Assembly (NCBI GenBank): GCA_963730735.1
Contig: CAVSSX010000007.1
Coordinates: 1 to 64,000, forward strand
Direction: 5' to 3'
From: CAVSSX01 sp963730735
Lineage (GTDB): Bacteria; Actinomycetota; Acidimicrobiia; Acidimicrobiales; RAAP-2
Length of the DNA stretch: 64,000 nucleotides
The notes below the pieces were generated by a model, which was not told the origin of the DNA, searched no databases, and was given only the letters and a program-made list of their open reading frames with translations. Below, piece after piece: positions 38,913-47,918 of the stretch. Every line of letters starts with the position of its first letter. The first letter of the stretch is position 1. The translations under genes and the position numbers were made by a program.

Positions 38913-39137
38913 GGTTAGCCCGACTCGCAAGCGAGAGGACCAGCCTCGCTTTTTCCGCGCGTCGATAGTGCAATCTGGCGTCTGGTTCTTATCACGTTGT
39001 GCACATTGCAGTCGAGTAGCAACGAGGCTGACTTGTTCTGCTTGTCGATAGCCTAATCGGGCGCCTGGTTCTTATCACCTTGTACACAATGCAATCGGGT
39101 CGCAACCTGGTCCTCTCGCTTGCGCGTTGGGCTAACC
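38913..39137. repeat. MITE-like element with 31-base terminal inverted repeats
   Basis: The left arm 38913-38943 (GGTTAGCCCGACTCGCAAGC and on) is inverted at 39107-39137 with about three mismatches. Inside are two diverged direct copies of about 70 bases, each with TGGTTCTTATCAC followed by a TTGTRCACA stretch. No reading frame. It fills the gap between ruvC and cysS. Confidence 0.75.
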
Positions 39138-39197
39138 AATGCGCGTCGGGCTAACCAATTCCGCGTCTGCCTAACAATTCCCATTTCCGCGATCCGA

Positions 39198-40691
39198 CTA
39201 TCCGCGCCGCCAGCCCGACCCGCCGGGGCGGTCTTCCAAGGTCACGCCGATCTTGGTTAACCCTTGGCGAATCTGGTCGGCTAGTGCGAAGTTCTTTTGC
39301 TTTCGGGCGTCGGCCCGGAGATCGATCAGCAACGCCATAACATCATTCAACAGTTTGTCGCTTTCACCAGAGGAACCGGTTGCTTTTTCCGGCCGGAATA
39401 CGCCAAGAATATTGCTCAGCTCTTTGAGGACGACCACGCCTCTGCGGAACCCTTCGAGCCGAACATCCTCTTTCTTGGCGTCTTCCAGATGTTCTGCGCC
39501 GGCCCAACGATTGAGCGAATTGAGCATCTCATACAAGAAGCCAATGGCGCCACCCGTATTGAAGTCGTCATCCATGCATTCGAGGAAGGCAGCCCGGTGC
39601 TGGAGGATTTCGTTGAAATACAGGGAGGACGAGTCAGTCGGGAAAGGCAACGGTCCGTGTTTTTCGGCGCCTTGAGATCTTCGAATCGCTCGCCGGTGAT
39701 GCGTTCGTAGCGCTCGAAGAAACGATGGAAGCCTTGCATGGCCCGATCGGTTTCTTCCAGGCGTTCGTAGCTATAATCGATCGGCCGACGATAGTGCGAA
39801 GCCAAGAGAAAGAATCGCAACGTGGCCGGCTTGTGCTTTTCGAGCACATCCTTGACGACTACTTCATTCCCCTGGCTCTTCGACATCTTGCCGGCGCCGA
39901 CTTTGATGAGCCCGTTGTGCATCCAGTAACGCGCGAACGGCTTGTCCGGTAATAGGACTCCGATTGCGCCAGCTCGTTCTCGTGATGCGGAAACTGCAAA
40001 TCGAGTCCGCCGCCGTGGATGTCGAGCGTTTGCCGAGTACTTCATGCTCATGGCCGAGCATTCGATATGCCAGCCCGGCCGGCCCGGGCCCCAGGGACTG
40101 TCCCAGGCCGGCTCGCCCGGCTTGGCGCCCTTCCAGAGGGCGAAAGTCGCCGGGATTGCGCTTCGCTCGCTGACCTCGATGCGCGCGCCGGCCTCGAGCT
40201 GCTCCGGATCGCGATTGCAGAGTTTGCCGTAGTCTTCGTCCTTGCTGACGTCGAAGTAGACGTCGCCGCCGGCCGCATAGGCGAAGCCTTTGTCGATGAG
40301 CCGGCGATCATGCTGTCGATCATCTCGGCGATATGTTCGGTCGCCTTGGGCAAATGGTCGATGCTGTCGACGTTCAGCGTTCGCAAGCAGATCGACGATA
40401 ATCGGCGGTCATCCGCTCGGCCAGTTCCTTCACCGTCGATGCTTCAGTTCGCGCGATTGCACGATCAGCTTGTCGTCCACATCGGTGATGTTGACGACGA
40501 ACGTGACCTGAAAGCCGAGATAGGTCAGATAGCGTTTGACCGTGTCGAAGATGACCGGCCCGACCATGTGGCCGACGTGGCTGGGCTTGTAGACGGTCGG
40601 CCCGCACACGTACATGCCCACCTTGCCCGGCTGGACGGTCGTGAACTGCTCCTTTTGCCGGGTCAGCGTGTTGTAAACCCGCAGAGCTCAT
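39198..40691 (-). CDS. cysS: Cysteine--tRNA ligase, frameshifted
   Basis: Class I synthetase charging tRNA-Cys. The start near 40691 reads, with one inserted base removed, MSLRVYNTLTRQKEQF. GKVGMYVCGPTVYKPSHVGH contains the zinc Cys and the HIGH-type motif. QVTFVVNITDVDDKLIVQSR follows. The KMSKS loop is AGKMSKSQGNEVVVKDVLEK, followed by LRFFLLASHYRRPIDYSYER. The end is FALADQIRQGLTKIGVTLED. Shifts near 40435, 40300, 40010 and 39665. About 495 residues, normal for the family. It lies 36 bases downstream of ispF on the same strand and is probably co-transcribed with it. Confidence 0.92.
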
Positions 40692-40727
40692 TCCGCACTC
40701 CTCTGAGGCAGATGTCATTCTTCTCGA

Positions 40728-41186
40728 TCAGACGGCGGCCTGGCAGCCGATCGCCTCCGCCCGGCCGATGTGGCCGACGCGCTCGCCGGTCTTGGCCTTC
40801 ACGTTGACCGCGTCTCGGTCACTCCAAGATGCCGGCCAGTCTCGCGAATGGCAGCCTTGAGCGGCCCGAGTTTCGGCTCCTGGGCGAAGATGGTCAAGTC
40901 CAGATTGACGACCCGCCAGCCGCAGCGCTGCAAGCCGGGCCAGCGTCTCTTTCACGAAAATGCGCGAATCCATATCTTGATAGGCGCGGATCGGTGTCGG
41001 GAAAAGCGTCGCCGATGTCGCCGAGGCCCGGCCGCCCCGAGCAGGGCGTCGGTGACGGCGTGCAGCACGACGTCGGCATCGCTGTGGCCGGCCAAGCCCG
41101 CGCGGGTGTTCGATGCGGACGCCGCCCAAGATCAGCGGCCGGCCCTCTTCCAGCCGATGCGTGTCGTGTCCGAGTCCCACCCGCAT
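40728..41186 (-). CDS. ispF: 2-C-methyl-D-erythritol 2,4-cyclodiphosphate synthase, frameshifted
   Basis: Fifth step of the non-mevalonate isoprenoid pathway: forms MEcPP from CDP-ME 2-phosphate. MRVGLGHDTHRLEEGRPLIL is the family start with metal-binding Asp and His; GLGDIGDAFPDTDPR and DMDSRIFVKETLARLAALRL follow in different frames; DRDAVNVKAKTGERVGHIGR and AEAIGCQAAV close the protein. Paired shifts cancel, so one frame happens to stay open across damaged text. About 153 residues, normal length. It forms an apparent two-gene unit with cysS. Confidence 0.9.
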   Translation of the reverse strand: MRVGLGHDTHRLEEGRPLILGGVRIEHPRGLGRPQRCRRRAARRHRRPARGGRASATSATLFPTPIRAYQDMDSRIFVKETLARLAALRLAGRQSGLDHLRPGAETRAAQGCHSRDWPASWSDRDAVNVKAKTGERVGHIGRAEAIGCQAAV

Positions 41187-41416
41187 GGGTTGGAAACCTC
41201 CGTGAAATTCTTTTTTCCGGCTAATCCACCCAGATCCCACCCCAGCTCAAGTACCGTCGGCTTGGCCCTTTTTGCCTCTGCACACCGTTTGCTAACGGTA
41301 CTCACAATGGGCTCCATTTCGCCGGCGCGTAGCCTTGCTTATACTAAGGTACAGTAGTGGTTTGGGGGGAACAAGGTTAGCAGGGAATTGACCAAAGTTG
41401 AACCAGGAAACAATCA

Positions 41417-41632
41417 ATGAAGCGTTACGCAATCGTGATCGAAGACGCCGGAACAAATCTTGCTGCCTATGTGCCGGACTTGCCAGGCTGTATCGCCACA
41501 GGCCACTCCACTGCGGAAGTTGAGCGATTGATTCGCGAAGCCGTCGAACTCCAAATCGAAGGAATGCTAGAAGACGGATTACCGACTCCAGAACCTTCGA
41601 GCCATGTGGAGTACGTTGAGGTGAATTCTTAG
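41417..41632 (+). CDS. HicB-like antitoxin-family protein (orphan)
   Basis: Intact 71 residues: MKRYAIVIEDAGTNLAAYVP, then DLPGCIATGHSTAEVERLIR and EAVELQIEGMLEDGLPTPEP. This is the partial RNase H-like fold of HicB antitoxins. The usual HicA toxin, a small dsRNA-binding-like protein, is absent on both sides, and there is no C-terminal DNA-binding domain. Such lone HicB proteins are common and may be solitary regulators or remnants. Confidence 0.85.
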   Translation: MKRYAIVIEDAGTNLAAYVPDLPGCIATGHSTAEVERLIREAVELQIEGMLEDGLPTPEPSSHVEYVEVNS

Positions 41633-41696
41633 CGTTGTTCCAACGGCCCAACAGACAAGAAACTGAAGATCGTGCATTGTCACAGCCCGATGTTCT

Positions 41697-41772
41697 GGTA
41701 GCCGCGTTCGCCAGAACGCGGGAAGTACCGCCCGGTGTGCTGGTTTCCCGCACTCTGGCGAGTGCGGCTACC
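41697..41772. repeat. Inverted repeat unit, family 2, copy 1
   Basis: GGTAGCCGCGTTCGCCAGAA at the left is answered by TTCTGGCG-type sequence ending GTGCGGCTACC at the right. The complement of 49801-49875 is nearly identical over the whole unit. No gene. Confidence 0.85.
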
Positions 41773-41825
41773 CGAAATCCCTGTCTTGACGACGCACTAA
41801 ACGCGACTAATCGTGGAAGCGCCCA

Positions 41826-42212
41826 ATGGAATCCCTAGAAGACGAGATCTTCGAGGCGCTTGTCGCCCTCCGCCACCGCGGTGTCGACGATTCGTCTGTC
41901 CTCATCGAAGAGCCGAAGACAGGGAAATTCGTGCAGTTCGGCACCGGCCGTAAGCTCATCATGGACGTGCCATGCGTCGGACTAACGAGCCAAGAAGCCG
42001 ACCGGGCCTCCGAATTCTTCAGCGAGTTCGGTGAGAACTACCCCCGCGAATACGACGCGCCCGATCCGAAGACGAAGAAAACCCATCACGGTGCTACCTT
42101 TGAACATGACTTCGGCAAAGACGCCCGTGGCGCCGCTCACGCGGCCATCCGATTCTTTGTGACCGTCTACCAATTCGCACCGGGCACGGTGCTGGTTCTC
42201 AAAGAGCTCTGA
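41826..42212 (+). CDS. Conserved hypothetical protein
   Basis: Intact 128 residues, soluble, acidic. MESLEDEIFEALVALRHRGV, then SVLIEEPKTGKFVQFGTGRK with a beta-strand pattern, VGLTSQEADRASEFFSEFGE, and a C-terminal ARGAAHAAIRFFVTVYQFAP. The strand-helix layout with a KFVQF element resembles TY-Chap/T3SS-chaperone-like folds, but this is a weak impression. It stands alone, after a repeat unit and convergent with the HU gene across a shared hairpin. Confidence 0.7.
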   Translation: MESLEDEIFEALVALRHRGVDDSSVLIEEPKTGKFVQFGTGRKLIMDVPCVGLTSQEADRASEFFSEFGENYPREYDAPDPKTKKTHHGATFEHDFGKDARGAAHAAIRFFVTVYQFAPGTVLVLKEL

Positions 42213-42251
42213 GAGTATAGAGATCCGGCGATTGGCCCGAGTTCATCAAAC

Positions 42252-42288
42252 GACGCGAGCAGGAGACAGTTCGTCTCCTGCTCGCGTC
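42252..42288. terminator. Hairpin between convergent genes
   Basis: A perfect 16-base stem, GACGCGAGCAGGAGAC and GTCTCCTGCTCGCGTC, with loop AGTTC. No strong T run follows on either strand, so it may be a bidirectional, partly factor-dependent terminator for the hypothetical gene and HU. Confidence 0.55.
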
Positions 42289-42322
42289 ATAACGCAGTTA
42301 GATTGAACGCGGGCGAAGAACG

Positions 42323-42652
42323 CTACTTGACCATTTCCTTGAGGTTTTTGAGCGCCAGCGCCTTCACGACGGTGCGGGCAGGCTTGGCCTTGATCGTCAT
42401 TGCTTCACCCGTTTGCGGGTTGCGGCCTTGGCGCGCCTTCGTCGCAGGCTTGTGAACTCGCTTGATTTTCAGCAGGCCAGGCAGCGTGACCACGCCGGGG
42501 CCCTTCTTCGAAAGATCCTTTTTGATCATCATCGCCAGTTCGTCGAACAGGGTGGACACCTGCTTCTTGGTCAGGCCGCTCGATTCGGCCAGTGCCGCAT
42601 ACATCGCAGTCTTCGTCGCCGGCTTTCCCAGGGCTGCCTTGTTTTCCGCCAT
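42323..42652 (-). CDS. HU-family DNA-binding protein
   Basis: Intact 109 residues. KTAMYAALAESSGLTKKQVS and TLFDELAMMIKKDLSKKGPG form the helical dimer core, and GVVTLPGLLKIKRVHKPATK followed by ARQGRNPQTGEAMTIKAKPA is the beta arm that inserts in the minor groove. Slightly longer than classical HU at both ends. A nucleoid protein; it may also help recombination. The upstream 300 bases (42653-42950) hold its promoter region and no gene. Confidence 0.93.
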   Translation of the reverse strand: MAENKAALGKPATKTAMYAALAESSGLTKKQVSTLFDELAMMIKKDLSKKGPGVVTLPGLLKIKRVHKPATKARQGRNPQTGEAMTIKAKPARTVVKALALKNLKEMVK

Positions 42653-42950
42653 AATCTCTCCTTATTGGACTCTTTGGTGCTAACCACCCAGGAAACAACA
42701 CTACCTTAAGGTGGAAAAGTAGAGGCGTTGCCTTGGTTGTCAATTAAAGAATTGCCGAAAAGGCCGGTTTTTTCGCATTTTTTGCCAAACAACCCCTTGG
42801 GGCACGTTTTTTCTGTCTTTTCGCGGTGGCCGCTGTCACTGGAAGCTCGATTGTTGCGGCCATTTCCTGCTTGCGTTGCCAAACCAACGCGGCATGATAG
42901 TTCATCTGGGGTGCTTTATCTCAGCATTCATTTCAGAAAAGGATGCATCA

Positions 42951-44036
42951 ATGGTCGTACACGTTCGGCTGGCTCTGGGCGTTAGCCTTGGGCTTGTCCT
43001 GCTGGCAGGCGCCGCCCGGGCAGACGATCCACGCAGCAGTTTGAAATCGGGCAAACCAGATCTTGAAATCGGTCGGTCCGTTGGCCTTTGGCCCCCACGG
43101 CATTCTCTTCGTCGGCGACCCGCAAGGGCCGCTATCTTCGCCATCGACACCGGCGACACCTGCTGCCAATCGACCGGCCCGCTCAAGGTTGAGGGAATCG
43201 GCGAAAAAATCGCCGGCGCCATCGGCGTCGATGCCAAGCAAATGCTGATCACCGACATGGCGGTCAACCCGATCTCTGGCAACGCCTATCTGGGCGTCAG
43301 CCGCGGCCGCGGCCCCGATGCCATTCCGGTCATCGTCAAAGTCGATCGGTCGGAAAAGGTCGAAGTGATGCCGCTCGACAACGTCAAGTTTGCCAAAACC
43401 GAATTGAGCAAGGCTGCAAAAGGCGAAACCGACAGGATCCATCACCCAACTCGAGTACATCAAGGGCCGCCTTTACATCGCCGGGCTCTCCAACGAAGAG
43501 TTCTCCTCGAAGCTGCGTTCCATTCCCTTCCCGTTCAGCGGCGGCGACACCGGAACCGGCGTCGAAATCTATCACGGCTCGCACGGCCGGTTCGAGACCA
43601 AGTCGCCGATTCGGGACGTTCACGCTTACGACATCAACGGCGAGACGAACTTGCTGGCCGCTTACAAATGCACGCCATTGGTGCAAGATCCCCGCTGGGC
43701 AGCTAAAGCCCGGTGCAGAATGTCAAAGGCACGACTGTCGCTGAACTGGGCAACCGCAATCGGCCGATCGACATGGTCGTCTACCAAAAGGGCGGCAAGG
43801 ACTACGTCCTGATGGCCAACAGCAGTCGCGGGCTCATGAAGATTGCGCATGGACGAGTCGGCACGGTGGATCCGATCACCAAGCGCATTCCCGACAAGGC
43901 CGGGGTGAAATATGAAACCTTGGCCTCGTACAAGAACAGCGTGCAACAACTTAGCCGCCTCGACAAGGACAACGTTGTGCTGCTAGTGCTCAACGACAAA
44001 GGCGGTTTGAATCTCGAGACCATTCCGCTGCCATAA
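42951..44036 (+). CDS. Secreted beta-propeller-like protein, frameshifted
   Basis: About 360 residues. The ATG at 42951 follows AAAAGGATG and starts a signal peptide (VRLALGVSLGLVLLAGAARA). The mature part, joined across shifts near 43085, 43440 and 43700, gives FGPHGILFVGDPQG, MAVNPISGNAYLGVSRGRGP, LEYIKGRLYIAGLSNEEFSS, RDVHAYDINGETNLLAAYKC and YVLMANSSRGLMKI. The alternating strand pattern with repeated small-residue turns looks like a beta-propeller. No catalytic motif is recognised. The C-terminal third (LASYKNSVQQLSRLDKDNVV) is intact. Confidence 0.7.
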
Positions 44037-44219
44037 GGCTGGTTGCGGACAGTGGCTGATTACCAAGGGCACGGTCGCAAGGCCGTGCCCTTCCGGTTTC
44101 GAGGGCGTCATGAAAAACTCCACCGATTTCGATCTGAATTGCGATTCATTTCAACCCGACGCCCAAAATTTGAACTGGCGCTTTTCTTCACCCTTTCCTT
44201 CTGTCGAAGATTGTGGCGC

Positions 44220-44520
44220 GCCGCAAACGCCCCATCGCCCGCGAAACGCCCCGGATGGGGTGTCGGAATATAGCCACGGGTGCAGCGGCGCGGCGGCAAA
44301 GCCGCCTGCCGCGGAACCCGTGGAAAGCCCCAATAACGGATTCGCCCCGGATGGGGCGACGGAGCCAGAAATCTCAAGGCGACCGCGCGATGGAGACGAT
44401 TCCTCCGCCCCTGCCGGGGCGGTATGATGGGTGTGCAAGTCCACGGGTTGCGTCGAGTACTCGCTCCACCCGCGGCTACATTCTGCGGCCCCATCCGGGG
44501 CCGATGCAAAAACCACTGAA
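44220..44520. repeat. GC-rich inverted repeats with CCCCGGATGGGG units
   Basis: Units GCCCCGGATGGGGTG near 44247, GCCCCGGATGGGGCG near 44344 and CCCATCCGGGGCC near 44491 alternate with other hairpins such as GCCGCCTGCCGCGG. Both strands have long open frames here, an effect of composition. No gene is supported. Confidence 0.65.
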
Positions 44521-44595
44521 AGACTTCCACAGTACGCACTAAATGTGAAAAAAACGAAAAATCCTCCCGCTTCCTCCGTCATAGCTCTGTTTTCC

Positions 44596-45729
44596 GTGCG
44601 AAAACCGTTCATATTTTTGGTGGTTGGGTTGGTTTGGTTGTTGTCTGCAGTCTGTTCTTGTCCATGGCTGACGAACCTCGCCTGCATTTTGACGGCAAAT
44701 CAACCTTCGAAGTGCAGGGTTTGTCGAAGCAGCGGCGAAATCGATCGAAGATCGCCTTGCCGCCAAAACGGTTTCGTCGCCCCTGGCGATTTATGTGGTC
44801 GACGACAAAGGCGTTTCCTCCAAAACCCCGCTGACCGGAACGATTTCATTCGAGAAAGGGATGCTCCGCTTCCGGGCACGTTTTCCGCTGGAGCCCGGGG
44901 GCGTCTATCGCGCTGTTTTCGAACCAGAGGGACGGCAAAACGAATCAGAAAGCCCGCGACGCGCTCGCGCAAACTTTTAGCATTCCCAAGAAACCTGCTG
45001 GCCCTGCAACCACGATTGTCGCCGTCTATCCCACTCAAAGTGTTTCCCGAAAACCAGCTCAAGTTCTACGTGCACTTCTCCGCGCCCATGAGCCGGGGTG
45101 AAGTGTATCGCCGCGTTCATGTGTTCAACGAAAAGGGAGCATCGATTTGCCATTCCTCGAATTGGAGCAGGAACTTTGGGATCGCGAGCAACGCATCACG
45201 CTCCTGTTCGATCCGGGCCGCATCAAACGCGGGCTCAAGCCTCGTGAGGAAGTCGGCCCGGTACTCGAAGAAGGCAAGAAGTACACCTTTGTGATCGACG
45301 CCGACTGGCTCGACGCTCAGGGGAACCCATTGGCGAAACCCTTTCGCAAGTCTTTCCGCGCCGGCCCGCCCGATGACGAGATCGTGAACTCGCCAGATGG
45401 AAAATCGCCGCTCCAAAAGCCTCCACTCCGCTCACCATTCAATTCCCCAAAGCTATGGACCGGCCCTGGCCGAGCGACTCATCTGGGTCGAGTCCGCGAA
45501 TGGCAAACGAGTCGAAGGCGCCGCCATTGCCCGAGCACGAACACCGCTGGTCGGATTTCGGCCCGACGCCAACTTGGGAGTGCGGGCAACTATCGCATCG
45601 CCGTCGACTCCACGCTTGAAGACCTGGCAGGCAACAGCGTCGCCAGAGCCATTCGAGATCGATGTGTTCCGGCCCGTGGAAAAGCGAGTGCAGACCAACA
45701 TTCACCATCTCCCCTTTGCGACCCGTTAA
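44596..45729 (+). CDS. Secreted protein with Ig-like (Big_5/SbsA-type) domains, frameshifted
   Basis: About 375 residues. The GTG at 44596 opens a signal peptide (KPFIFLVVGLVWLLSAVCS), and after a shift near 44655 the mature part begins ADEPRLHFDGKSTF. Two or three beta-sandwich units follow: LAIYVVDDKGVSSKTPLTGT with LEPGGVYRAVFEPEG, then PENQLKFYVHFSAPMSRGEV and KKYTFVIDADWLDAQGNPLA, then IQFPKAMDRP-type text and STLEDLAGNSVA. Phrases of the type FSAPM and LxDLAGN are hallmarks of Big_5/SbsA Ig-like domains. The end is RVQTNIHHLPFATR. Shifts also near 44755, 44930, 45040, 45145, 45415 and 45500. Confidence 0.7.
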
Positions 45730-45799
45730 GGCCCCGGGTATAAGAAAGGTGCCTCATTCAGCCAGGATGCAGGCCCCAACCTTGCAACGGAGCACCTAC

Positions 45800-47597
45800 A
45801 TGCGCGCCAAGAACTCTCCTTTGTTGCTGTAATTACGCCGTGCCTGTTGGCGGCGATACCAAGTCGCAGACCAACCCGACCGAAGTGAAGGTCGGGGCTC
45901 GCGTAAAGAATCTCACGTTCAAGGACATTCATTACCTGACGCGCTCTCTGGACGATTTTCCCAAAGCGAAAGTGTTCGTGGTCGCCTTCACGACCACAAG
46001 TTGTCCGGTCGTCCAACGTTACTTGCCGGTTTTGAAGGATCTCGACATGGAATTTCGCGGCAAAGACGTGCAATTCTTATCGGTGAATGAAGGAGCGGAC
46101 GATTCTATCCTGGCCGTGGCCAGCCAGGCCGTGCAGCATGATGTGCCGTTCCCGTTCCTCAAAGACTTCGACGGTAGTTGTGCCGCCGCTCTGGGTGTGG
46201 ACCGCACGGCGAAGTCGTGGTGCTCGATGGCAAACGAACCATTCGCTACCGCGGTCGCATTGACGACCAACATCGACTGGGTGGCGCGCGGGCGACGCCG
46301 ACCGGACACGATCTCGCCGAAGCGATCGGTTCGGTACTGGCCGGCAAAGAAGTGGCTGTCGCCGCCACAACGGTGGATGGCTGCCCGATCACGTCACGAC
46401 AGCCTCGACGCCACGAAAATGACTTACGCCAAAGACATCGCCCGTAGCTGCAAAAGAATTGCGCGGAGTGTCATCGACCGGGAACGACGGCCCCGTTCTC
46501 TCTGCTCACCTTTGAAGACGCCAAGGCCCATTCCGCCGAAATCGCCGAAGTAGTTGCGGATGGCCGCATGCCGCCTTGGTTCGCCAGCGAACAGTTCGGG
46601 CATTTCACCAATCGCCGCGTGCTGACGGCCAACTGAAAAGGAAAAGATCGCCGACTGGGTTGGCGGCGGTACTGGAGTTGGGCGATGCCAGCCTGTTGCC
46701 AAAAGAAACCACGTCGCCAAAGCGGAAGTGAAGCCGGAAGATCGCTGGCTTGATCGGCAAGCCAGACTTGGTACTGAGCACGGCCAAAAGCGATCTGCCG
46801 GCAGAGGCCTCATCGACTACAAGTACGTGCCGTTCTGATGCACGCATTCCTTGCGACACCTGGATGCAGGGAATTCAGATTCTGCCCGACAATCCCCGGG
46901 CCGTGCATCATTGCAACATGGCCTACATCATGCCGCTGGACAAAAAGAAGCAGAGCCATTTCATCACCGGAACGGTGCCGGGCGGCGCCCATGGAACTTA
47001 AAGACGGCGTCGGTTTCTGCATTCCCGCCGGTGCGGTGCTCATTCTGCAGATTCATTACGTGACCACGGGTAAGCCGGAAAAGTGCGGCATCTCGGTCGG
47101 CTTCAAGTACGCATCCGGAAAGATCCATAAGCAATTACGCCACGAATTGCTTGCCGATTACAAGTTCGCGATTCCCGCCGGGCGCCTCCGGCTCATCCGG
47201 TGACGTGCAAGTCGAGTGCTGGATCGCGACTGCCGTGGGCGTGGGGCTGTTCGTGCACATGCACCTTCGCGGCCGAGACATGACGTTTCGCGCCACCCGC
47301 CCTGACGGCACCAGCGAAACGCTACTGATGGTGCCCAACTACAACTTCGACTGGCAGATTCCCTATGTCTGGAGCCCCGGCCAAATGCGATTTCCCAAAG
47401 GGACGAAGCTCGAATGCGTGGCTCATTACGATAACTCGACGTTCAATCCCTATAACCCGGATCCCAAAGCCATCGTTCGCGAGGGCCAACAAAGCCACGA
47501 AGAAATGCTCAATGGCTTCGTCTTCTACACGGATGCCAACGAAAAACTGAACCTGGATGTCGATGGGAAAACGGGGGCGGCGCGGAGCAAGCAGTAG
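45800..47597 (+). CDS. Redoxin, cytochrome c and copper-monooxygenase-like fusion protein, frameshifted
   Basis: About 600 residues of a planctomycete multidomain exported protein. First a thioredoxin-fold domain: VFVVAFTTTSCPVVQRYLPV and VQFLSVNEGADDSILAVASQ; only one of the two redox Cys is present. Then a haem domain, KNCAECHRPGTTAPFSLLTF (CxxCH) with VVADGRMPPWFAS. Finally a beta-sandwich part resembling the ascorbate-dependent monooxygenase fold: NPRAVHHCNMAYIMPLDKKK, ILQIHYVTTGKPEKC and GVGLFVHMHLRGRDMTFRAT with paired His. Shifts near 45830, 46205, 46440, 46640, 46800, 46990 and 47185. Possible electron transfer from haem to copper is inference. Confidence 0.8.
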
Positions 47598-47719
47598 AAA
47601 GTGGCGGGCGTCGAAGCGGCAATTTTGAAGTTGCGCTTTAGGGTTTTTCCGAATATTTGAGCCTGAAGGGTCCGTTCACCCCATACTCAATGGCGACTTA
47701 GCACGCATCCGAATGACCT

Positions 47720-47851
47720 CGAGCGGCGGGCTTGATGCCCGCCGTGACCCCGCGCGGAAAATCACTGTGCTCGCAGGAGACAAGAGCCTTGGCCCCCGCA
47801 GAACAATACATCGCCGCAAGGGGCTCCGGCGGGCATCAAGCCCGCCGCTCG
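47720..47851. repeat. BIME-like repeat, copy 2
   Basis: CGAGCGGCGGGCTTGATGCC at 47720 is inverted at 47827-47851, with the same nested hairpins and total size as the copy at 21321-21453 and a shared inner CGCGCGGAA and ATACATC. Confidence 0.9.
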
Positions 47852-47918
47852 TGAGTTCAAGTCCTTTGCGTATGCAATTGGAGAGGCCAGAAAAGCTTCA
47901 CCAGGCGTCAGCACCCCA

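Noticed and set aside
44151..44687. Minus-strand frame reading through the GC-rich repeat patch
   Set aside because: Its text follows the inverted repeats (units of CCCCGGATGGGG) and lacks protein-like features.
47762..47918. C-terminal extension of the symporter through the BIME-like repeat
   Set aside because: One missing G near 48000 restores an ending GTPEEAAYEQSRGEP and on to AAAKGQT at 47919, so the extension through the repeat is probably an artefact.
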